A DNA stretch of 12,637 nucleotides, taken from contig CAZHRW010000081.1 of assembly GCA_964535025.1 (NCBI GenBank), positions 1 through 12,637 of the forward strand, in the 5' to 3' direction. The notes beneath the pieces are model-generated. The model ran no database searches, was not told the origin of the DNA, and saw only the letters and a list, made by a program, of their open reading frames with translations. Source of the DNA: JAAYZK01 sp964535025 (GTDB lineage: Bacteria; Planctomycetota; Phycisphaerae; SM23-33; FEN-1343). A program made the translations under genes and the position numbers. Shown here piece after piece: positions 6,183 through 12,637 of the stretch. How positions within the stretch are numbered: position 1 is the stretch's first letter; each line of letters starts with the position of its first letter.

Positions 6183-7883
6183 GTGGCTCCTGCTGGGCAT
6201 CTTCGTGGTGCTGATCGTCTTCGTGGGCGGCACCTTCATGGTCGCCGGCGCCGGCGGCGACGACAACCTGCTGGCCGAGTTGCCCAAGGCCACGGTGACC
6301 CGCGGCGAGCTGGTCGTCTCGGTCGTCGAGGCCGGCGAGGTGGCGGCCGAGAAGAAGACGATCATCGCCAACAACCTCCGCTGGGAGGCGATCGTCGCCG
6401 ACCGGGTCGACGAGGGCACGCAGGTGGACGTGGGCGACCTGATCATCCGCTTCGAGTGCGAGTCGCTGCTGGAGTCGATCACGCGAACGGAGCTGGACGT
6501 CACGCAGGCCGAGAACGACTACGAGCAGGCCCGCGAGCGGATCGAGTTGACCAACAAGGAGTGGGACAACCGCGTCGCCCAGGCCGAGGCCGCCGTCGAG
6601 AACGCCCAGAACAACCTCAAGAAATTCACCGAGCACGAACGGGCCCAGACGCTCCAGGAGGTCGAGGCGAGGCTGGCGTTGGCGCGTCAGGAGCTGACGC
6701 TGGCGGTGGGCAAGCTGAAGTTCATGCGGGATGTCAACCGGACCGAGGGCCTGGAAGGCACCTATTCGCAGAGCACCATCGACGCCGAGCAGCTCAAGGT
6801 CGACCGGATGGAGCTGGACGTCGCCAACGCCGAAGCCGAGCTGGCCAAGCAGCGGGACTACGAGCTGCCCCGCCAGGAGCGGCAACTGCAACTGGCGCTG
6901 CAGGAGGCCGAGCTGGAGTTGGAGCGCGCCCGGCTGGAGTCGACGGCCCAGCGGCGGCTGGCGGAGGTCAACAGGCAGTCCAAGCAGAGCACCCTGGAGA
7001 TGCAGCAGCGGCGGCGGCAGGAGCTCTACGACCAGCGGGACCAGATGGAGATCCGCGCCGAGGCGCCGGGGCTGATCATTTATGACTCCGGCCGCCACTG
7101 GGACCCGCCGGACGTGTCGATCGGCGCTCGGGTCCGCAGCCGTCAGCGATTGATGCGGATCCCGGACATGTCGACGCTGCGGGTGTACTCGAAGGTCTTC
7201 GAGGGCGTCAGCGAGAAGGTGCACGTGGGCATGCCCGCCACCATCCGCCTGGACAGTCGCGGCGGCGAGGTGCTCAGCGGGACCGTCTGCCGCGTGGCGA
7301 TGCTGGCCTCGACGGAGGACCAGCGCTACAACCCCTCGGTGAAGGTCTTCCCGATCGAGATCGAATTGGAGGACCCGCCGCGGGACCTCAAGCCGGGCTC
7401 CTCGGCGGAGGTCGAGATGATCCTCGCCCGTCTGCCGGATGTGCTGAAGGTCAAGATCGGCGCCATCTTCACCGAGCAGGAGCAGACCTACGTGTGGAAG
7501 GTCGACGGCGACCGAGCCGTCCGCACGCCGGTGCGGGTCGGGGAGATGAGCGACACGGAGGTGCAGATCCTCGACGGCGTCGACGAGGGCGACATCTGCC
7601 TGATGGCCCCGCCGCCGGACGAGGCGGCCGACCGCACCACGCACGCCTTCGACAAGCCGGCGCCGCTGTCGGAGACCGCGCCCCCGCCGGCGACCCGACC
7701 GGCCGCGACCCGACGCCCGACCGACGAGGTGGGCGACGAGGACGGGGCGGCCGACGACGACGAGACCCCCCAGCGACCCGACCGCCCGCGCGGCGAAGCC
7801 CCGCGCGGCGAGGGCCAACGCCCCCCGGGCCGCGGCGGCCAGGGCAGCGGCGGCGGACAGCGCGCCGGAGGCCGGGATCAGGG

Positions 7884-7887
<4 letters not shown>
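6133..7887 (+). CDS. HlyD/MacA-like periplasmic adaptor protein
   Basis: A 584-residue membrane fusion protein: cytoplasmic N-terminus (1-17), one membrane anchor (18-39), a first lipoyl half (about 75-108), and a long alpha-helical coiled coil (about 110-305, Glu/Gln/Arg/Leu-rich). The second lipoyl half follows (about 306-345), then a beta-barrel (about 348-430, including SSAEVEMIL) and a membrane-proximal domain (about 435-490). In this family the protein bridges the inner-membrane ABC permease and the TolC-like channel. The last 90 residues (about 494-584) are an unusual low-complexity tail rich in Pro, Arg, Asp, Glu and Gly, absent from typical MacA (about 370 residues). ATG 6133 is the only sensible start. 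It overlaps the preceding gene by 50 bases without a strong Shine-Dalgarno, suggesting coupling. Confidence 0.9.
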
Positions 7888-8584
<697 letters not shown>

Positions 8585-8588
<4 letters not shown>

Positions 8589-9868
8589 AGGCCCTCAACA
8601 AGACCATCGACGTGATCCGCCTGGGGCTGGCCAGCCTCACCGCCCACCTGGTGCGCTCGATCCTGACGGTCCTGAGCATCGTGTTCGGCGTCTGGAGCGT
8701 CATCGCCATCCTGGCGATCACCGAGGGCTCGGCCCGCAAGAGCCAGGCGGAACTGGCCCGCCGGGGCAGCGACAACATCATCATCGAGTCGGTCAAGCCC
8801 TCCGCCGACAGCGAGCAGACCGGGACCACCTCGTGGGCGGCGATGTACGGGCTGACCTACGACGACGTGACCCGCCTGCGGGACAACGTCCCGGCCGTCA
8901 AGCAGTGCACCATCGTCCACAAGACCACCCGCACCGCCATCGCCCCCACCCGCCAGGTGGCCGTCTCCGTCCTGGGCACCGAGCCCAGCTACCTTCGCGC
9001 CGCCCGCTTGAAACTCGCCGACGACCGATCGCGGTTCCTCAGCCACGCCGATCTGCTGCGGCGGCGGAACGTCTGCGTGGTCACGGCGGATCTGGCCCGG
9101 CGGCTGTTCGGCCCGGCCGACCCGATCGGCCAGACGGCCCGCCTGGACGGGGTGGAGTTCCGCGTCGTCGGCGTCGTGGCGCGGGCCGCGGTGATTCGAC
9201 GCGTCGGCGAGTCGGTCGTCGCCAGCCACCAGGTGTTCATCCCGCTGTCGGCCGACCTGCAGCGCTTCGGCGACTTCGCCGCCAGCCGGACCGAGGGGTC
9301 CCTGTCGTTCGAGAAGGTCGAGGTCTCCCAGATCATCCTCCAACTGGCCGACGAGGACGCCGTGCTGCGGGCGGCCCATATGATCCCCTCGCTGATCGAC
9401 CGGTTCCACGACCGCCAGGACTACGAGATCGAGGTGCCGATGGAGAAGATCGAGGCGCTCAAGCAGCAGGCGAAGATCTGGAACGGGATGTTCCTGGCCA
9501 TCGCGGGCGTCTCGCTGGTCGTCGGGGGGATCGGGATCATGAACATCATGCTCTCGTCGGTCACCGAGCGGACCCGCGAGATCGGCATCCGGCGGGCGTT
9601 GGGGGCCAAGAAGCGGGACATCGTGGTGCAGTTCCTCGTCGAATCGGTCGCCCAGACCTCGGCGGGCGGCCTGCTGGGGGTGCTGATCGGCTGGCTGGTC
9701 ATCCCCGCGATCATCAAGACCGTCGCCCGCGACATGGAGGCCGTCGTCGAGCCGCCCATGCTCATCGTCCCGTTCTCGATGGCCCTGATCGTCGGCCTGG
9801 TCAGCGGCATCTACCCCGCCCTCCGCGCCGCCAACTTCGACCCCATCGTCGCCCTCCGACATGAATAG
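8585..9868 (+). CDS. MacB-type ABC transporter permease (FtsX-like)
   Basis: A 427-residue permease with the MacB topology: a first membrane helix (about 24-46), a large periplasmic MacB-type core domain (about 50-300), and three C-terminal helices (about 302-326, 353-378 and 393-417). The FtsX region carries the family hallmark GGIGIMNIMLSSVTERTREI (312-331), then GIRRALGAKKRD, the coupling segment that contacts the ATPase. In E. coli MacB the ATPase and permease are one protein; here they are two, joined by an ATGA overlap at 8585-8588. MacB-type pumps act by mechanotransmission, moving periplasmic substrates (macrolides, toxins, siderophores, lipids) through a TolC channel; the substrate here is unknown. 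It is the last gene of the operon, followed by a palindrome. Confidence 0.93.
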
Positions 9869-9880
9869 CCGCCTGCGGCG

Positions 9881-10024
9881 GAAATTCGAAGCTCGAAACA
9901 CGAAATACGAAACAAACTCGAAACGGCGAAACGGAAAAACATCAAACGATGGGGCTCAGCCGTTTATCCGTTTGTCGCTTTTTATTCGTTTGCGAGTTGT
10001 TTCGTATTTCGAGCTTCGAATTTC
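9881..10024. repeat. A/T-rich imperfect palindrome between convergent genes
   Basis: GAAATTCGAAGCTCGAAA (9881-9898) is the exact reverse complement of 10007-10024, giving an 18-bp outer stem. After a 7-base bulge (CACGAAA, 9899-9905), TACGAAACAA (9906-9915) pairs with TTGTTTCGTA (9997-10006). Looser pairing continues (ACTCGAAACG against CGTTTGCGAG) towards a loop around 9940-9960. The element is built from repeated CGAAA/ACGAAA words. It resembles a dispersed intergenic repeat I associate with planctomycete and similar genomes, but this cannot be verified here. It lies 13 bases after the permease stop and about 55 bases after the nadB stop, so the hairpin may terminate both transcripts. Confidence 0.8.
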
Positions 10025-10079
10025 GGATTTCCAGCCGAGCGCCCTGGGGTCCAGCGCGCAGGGGTAATCAGTAAGGCTC

Positions 10080-11744
10080 CTACGCGTTCGTCGTCGGGAT
10101 ATCGTCGATCCGAAGCTGGTGATCGTCCAGGCGGAGGGTCTGGTGGCGCTGCCAGGCGGGGTCGGTGTCGGGGTAGTCGCTGCGGTAGTGGACGCCGCGA
10201 CTTTCCGTGCGGCGGTGGGCCAGCTCGGCCACGAGCCGCCCGACGGTGAGCATGTTCTGCAACTGCCAGCCGTCGGGGTGGAAGAAGCCCTTGTCCAGGA
10301 CGTAGCGGCCCCAGAAGTTGACGATCTCGACGGTTTCGGCCAGCGGCTGGGCGGCGCGGGCGACGCCGACGTTGCGCCACATGATCGCCCGCAGGCTGTT
10401 GCGGATGTCCGACAGGTCCAGTTCGGTCCGACGGACCGACGCGAAGGCGTACTTCGTGTCGGTGACGGCGAGTTGGTCGCTCGCCTCGCAGGCGGCCCGG
10501 CCGGCCAGGTGGCCGCAGCGCTTGCCCAGGATGAGCGCCTCGATGAGACTGTTGGACCCCAGCCGGTTGGCGCCGTGCAGGCCGGTGTGCCCGCACTCGC
10601 CGCAGGCGAACAGGTGCGCCAGGTTGGTCCGCCCCTGCAGGTCGGTGCGGACGCCGCCGATCATGTAGTGGGCCGCGGGGCGAACGGGGATCAGGTCCAC
10701 GGCCGGGTCGATCTCGAACTTGCGGCACTGCTCGTAGATGGAGGGGAACCGCCGGGCGAACATCTCGCCGCCGAGGGGGCGGACGTCGAGGTAGACCCCC
10801 CCGCCGGTGGTGGCGATCCGGTTGAGGATCGCCCGGGAGACGACGTCGCGGGGGGCCAGCTCGGCGTTGGGATGGACCTCGGGCATGAACCGCTCACCGT
10901 TGCGGTCGACCAGGTACGCCCCCTCGCCGCGGACGGCCTCGCTGACGAGGCTGCGGCTGGCGCCGGCGATGTAGAGGGCCGTGGGGTGGAACTGCATCAT
11001 CTCCATGTCGGCCAGGATCGCCCCGGCGCGGAAGGCCATGGCGTGTCCGTCGGCGGTGGCCGCGGGCGGATTGGTGGTCTCCCGCCACAGGACACCGGCG
11101 CCGCCGCTGGCGAGGATCGTCCGGCGGGCCCAGATCATCTGCAGGCCGTACCGCTGGTGCCAGGTGATCGCGCCGAGCACCGCCGCCCCGTCGCCGCCGG
11201 CGGGCGGGTCGGTGATCAGGTCGATCACGAAACAGTGATCGAAGATCTTCAGCCCCTCGATGCCCGACGCCCGCCGCCACAGCGTGCGGACGATCTCCAA
11301 CCCGGTGGCGTCCCCGTGGGCGTGGACGATCCGCCGCTGGCCGTGCCCGCCCTCGCGGGTCAGGTCCAGACGGCCGCTGTTGCGGTCGAACTCGGCGCCC
11401 CAGCCGACCAGCTCGTCGATCTGCTCGGCGGCATGGGCGGCCACCTCGCGAACGGTCGCCTCGTCGCACAGGTCCGCGCCGGCGGCCAGCGTGTCGGCGA
11501 CGTGCTCGTCGATCGAGTCGGCCTCGTCGAGCACGGCCGCCACCCCGCCCTGGGCGTAAGCCGAGTTGCTCTCCTCGGCGTCGCCCTTGACGATCATCAG
11601 GACCTCGCCGCACGCGGCGGCCTCGATCGCCGCCCGCAGACCGGCCGCCCCCCCGCCGATCACCAACACGTCGGTAAAGATGTGCCCCACCCGGCGGGTC
11701 TCAAAGTTCACCAGGTAGCGCCGCTGTATATACGCCTGTTCCAT
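10080..11744 (-). CDS. nadB: L-aspartate oxidase
   Basis: NadB is a cytoplasmic FAD enzyme oxidising L-aspartate to iminoaspartate for quinolinate and NAD synthesis. The 554 residues show the FAD-binding VLVIGGGAAG (27-35 region), SAYAQGGVAAV (61-71), LTREGGH (128-134), the substrate-site histidine in QFHPTALY (251-258), the catalytic arginine in ELAPRDVVSRA (295-305, Arg299), PAAHYMIGGV (356-365) and the FAD-contacting GLHGANRLGSNSL (388-400). The C-terminal helical domain ends with ESRGVHYRSDYP, typical of NadB. E. coli NadB is 540 residues; here about 20 extra N-terminal residues (RRYLVNFETRR) precede the FAD domain, a form I associate with planctomycete NadB. ATG 11744 is preferred although its Shine-Dalgarno is poor. 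No nadA or nadC is in view. It is probably transcribed with the membrane protein gene 59 bases upstream. Confidence 0.95.
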   Translation of the reverse strand: MEQAYIQRRYLVNFETRRVGHIFTDVLVIGGGAAGLRAAIEAAACGEVLMIVKGDAEESNSAYAQGGVAAVLDEADSIDEHVADTLAAGADLCDEATVREVAAHAAEQIDELVGWGAEFDRNSGRLDLTREGGHGQRRIVHAHGDATGLEIVRTLWRRASGIEGLKIFDHCFVIDLITDPPAGGDGAAVLGAITWHQRYGLQMIWARRTILASGGAGVLWRETTNPPAATADGHAMAFRAGAILADMEMMQFHPTALYIAGASRSLVSEAVRGEGAYLVDRNGERFMPEVHPNAELAPRDVVSRAILNRIATTGGGVYLDVRPLGGEMFARRFPSIYEQCRKFEIDPAVDLIPVRPAAHYMIGGVRTDLQGRTNLAHLFACGECGHTGLHGANRLGSNSLIEALILGKRCGHLAGRAACEASDQLAVTDTKYAFASVRRTELDLSDIRNSLRAIMWRNVGVARAAQPLAETVEIVNFWGRYVLDKGFFHPDGWQLQNMLTVGRLVAELAHRRTESRGVHYRSDYPDTDPAWQRHQTLRLDDHQLRIDDIPTTNA

Positions 11745-11786
11745 GGGTGAACTGTACGCCCGCCGGCGGGGAATGCAAGGCTCTGG

Positions 11787-11816
11787 GCGACGCCGGGCGC
11801 CGGTTACGCCCGTCGC
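11787..11816 (-). promoter_or_regulatory. Hairpin spanning the stop codon upstream of nadB
   Basis: In the minus-strand transcript, GCGAC+GGGCG pairs with CGCCC and, after a short bulge, GTCGC, leaving a small loop that contains the UAA stop of the membrane protein gene (11804-11806). No T-tract follows, so it is not a normal terminator; an RNA processing or attenuating role is possible. A perfect palindrome CCCGCCGGCGGG (11759-11770) follows, 15-26 bases before the nadB start. Both may simply reflect high GC content. Confidence 0.3.
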
Positions 11817-12550
11817 CGCTCGGGTCCGGCGTAACGAACGGAGGCGGGGTCGGCGGTGCGGCGGTCGAGGATCCGCCAGAGGGCGGCGAACAGCAGGGCG
11901 CCGGCGACGGCGGCGGTCGTGTGCTCGATCAGCCCGGCCAGGTTGATCCAGCCGGCGGCCACCAGGCGGACCAGCTCGACGGCGGCCGCCCCGGCGGCGG
12001 CGACGGCCGTGGCGACGATCATCCGGCGGCGGAGCCGCCACCGATAGCGAAGGCTCAGGTAGAACGCCAGCAGGAAGCTCACCGCGCCCATCAGCAGCCA
12101 CCGGCGGGCCAGGGCGTAATAGCCCCAGGCGAACTCGTGGCGATACAGCCCCCACAGCGGCCAGGCCGTCCCGCCCCCGCTCGACAGCCACGCCACGTGC
12201 GCCGCGACGACCACCGCCGCCGCGGCCGTGGCGAGCACCAGCACCGGCAGCTCGACCGTCCGATCGCCCAGCCGCGGGGCGATCAGCGCCGCCGCGAGGG
12301 CCGCCAGCGCGGCCAGGGCGACCGCGACGGCGTTGGGCGGCGGGCCCGGCGCGACCAGGCGCATCGCCTGCACGACGATCGCCACGCCGACGGCCAGCCC
12401 CACGGCCCGCAGCACCGCCGGGCAGCCGGGCGACCGCCGCGGACGCACCGCCAGCAGCAGGAACGTCAGCAGGGCGTGCGGGAGGATCCAGCGGACCATC
12501 CACGCATGCCACGGCCAGGCCGCCAGGGCCCCGCGGGGGGTGTGCGACAT
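11804..12550 (-). CDS. Polytopic membrane protein of unknown function
   Basis: A 248-residue, strongly hydrophobic protein with about six or seven predicted membrane segments (near 17-36, 45-65, 73-92, 100-121, 150-168, 177-200 and 205-233) and a short Arg-rich C-terminus (RYAGPERRRA). The segment AVELVRLVAAGWINLAGLIE and the following helix faintly recall VanZ-like proteins (acidic residue, basic residue, then a small-residue helix), but key positions are not clear and I do not name it. Composition is Ala/Leu/Val/Arg-heavy like other local genes. ATG 12550 follows a purine-rich AGAAAGAA and a possible -10 TAAAAT. It is followed after 59 bases by nadB on the same strand, so the two probably share a transcript. 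No functional link to NAD synthesis is visible. Confidence 0.7.
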   Translation of the reverse strand: MSHTPRGALAAWPWHAWMVRWILPHALLTFLLLAVRPRRSPGCPAVLRAVGLAVGVAIVVQAMRLVAPGPPPNAVAVALAALAALAAALIAPRLGDRTVELPVLVLATAAAAVVVAAHVAWLSSGGGTAWPLWGLYRHEFAWGYYALARRWLLMGAVSFLLAFYLSLRYRWRLRRRMIVATAVAAAGAAAVELVRLVAAGWINLAGLIEHTTAAVAGALLFAALWRILDRRTADPASVRYAGPERRRA

Positions 12551-12620
12551 TTCTTTCTGGCGCGCTGCTACTCTTTATTTTACAATGACTTATGAACCCT
12601 AACCTCAAGGAGCTTAAGTC
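12551..12620. promoter_or_regulatory. Divergent promoter region
   Basis: The 70 bases between the minus-strand membrane protein gene and the plus-strand gene at the right edge are A/T-richer than their surroundings. On the plus strand TACAAT (12581-12586) is a good -10 element, but no convincing -35 is seen. On the minus strand TAAAAT (about 12576-12581) could serve the membrane protein gene. AAGGAG (12607-12612) is the ribosome binding site of the rightward gene. Confidence 0.4.
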
Positions 12621-12637
12621 ATGGAAGATCAAGGGAT
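12621..12637 (+). CDS. Start of an unidentified gene, cut by the window end
   Basis: ATG 12621 is preceded by a strong AAGGAG 8 bases upstream and by a promoter-like TACAAT. Only five full codons (MEDQG) and part of a sixth are visible, so the product cannot be identified. Confidence 0.55.

Noticed and set aside
6112..7818. Minus-strand 568-codon open frame opposite the adaptor gene
   Set aside because: It is the antisense of a clear HlyD-family gene, with no motifs of its own.
10119..11750. Long plus-strand open frame of 543 codons
   Set aside because: It lies opposite nadB, which has every family motif; the opposite frame has no recognisable domain.
11745..12632. Upstream extension of the nadB frame giving an 850-codon open frame
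   Set aside because: The extension is an Arg/Gly/Ala-rich reading of the membrane protein gene in another frame; NadB needs no such domain and ATG 11744 fits.

Overview
The window is GC-rich, gene-dense bacterial chromosome. It carries six clear genes of recognisable families, one unrecognised membrane-protein gene, and the first codons of a further gene at the right edge. A Gram-negative-type envelope is implied by a complete TolC/adaptor/ABC export operon whose outer-membrane component is a lipoprotein. The GC bias, the extended N-terminus of L-aspartate oxidase and an A/T-rich dispersed-type palindrome suggest a member of the Planctomycetota (possibly Phycisphaerae-like). That placement is an inference from family resemblance and could not be checked here.

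Layout. Bases 1-737 hold no convincing gene. They start with about 95 bases of extreme GC content, including a perfect 16-base palindrome. Two matched arrays follow, each of six degenerate 21-base units (131-256 and 288-413), and then a T/G-rich stretch with short direct repeats (about 558-667). On the minus strand (738-3347) a family-3 glycoside hydrolase of the NagZ-like type lies 3 bases downstream of a SBF-like (bile acid:Na+ symporter superfamily) transporter, probably as a two-gene operon. The 3348-4268 gap holds the transporter leader, with a perfect 17-base tandem repeat. It also holds a candidate minus-strand small RNA of about 310 nt, which has its own promoter (3920-3947) and a textbook intrinsic terminator (3604-3643). 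The promoter and 5' leader of the export operon come last.

The plus-strand operon (4269-9868) encodes, in order, a TolC-like outer-membrane lipoprotein, a HlyD/MacA-like periplasmic adaptor with a long coiled coil, a MacB/LolD-type ATPase and a MacB-type permease. Consecutive genes overlap (50, 4 and 4 bases), so translation is probably coupled. Together they form a MacAB-TolC-like tripartite exporter whose MacB function is split over two proteins. The substrate cannot be deduced.

Between the convergent permease and nadB genes sits an A/T-rich imperfect palindrome of about 144 bases with 18-base perfect outer arms. On the minus strand beyond it are nadB (L-aspartate oxidase, first step of de novo NAD synthesis) and, 59 bases upstream of nadB, a 248-residue polytopic membrane protein. 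A short divergent promoter region separates that gene from a plus-strand gene starting at 12621, of which only six codons are visible.

The most unusual material is non-coding: the two 21-base-period arrays and the candidate small RNA with a C-rich loop.
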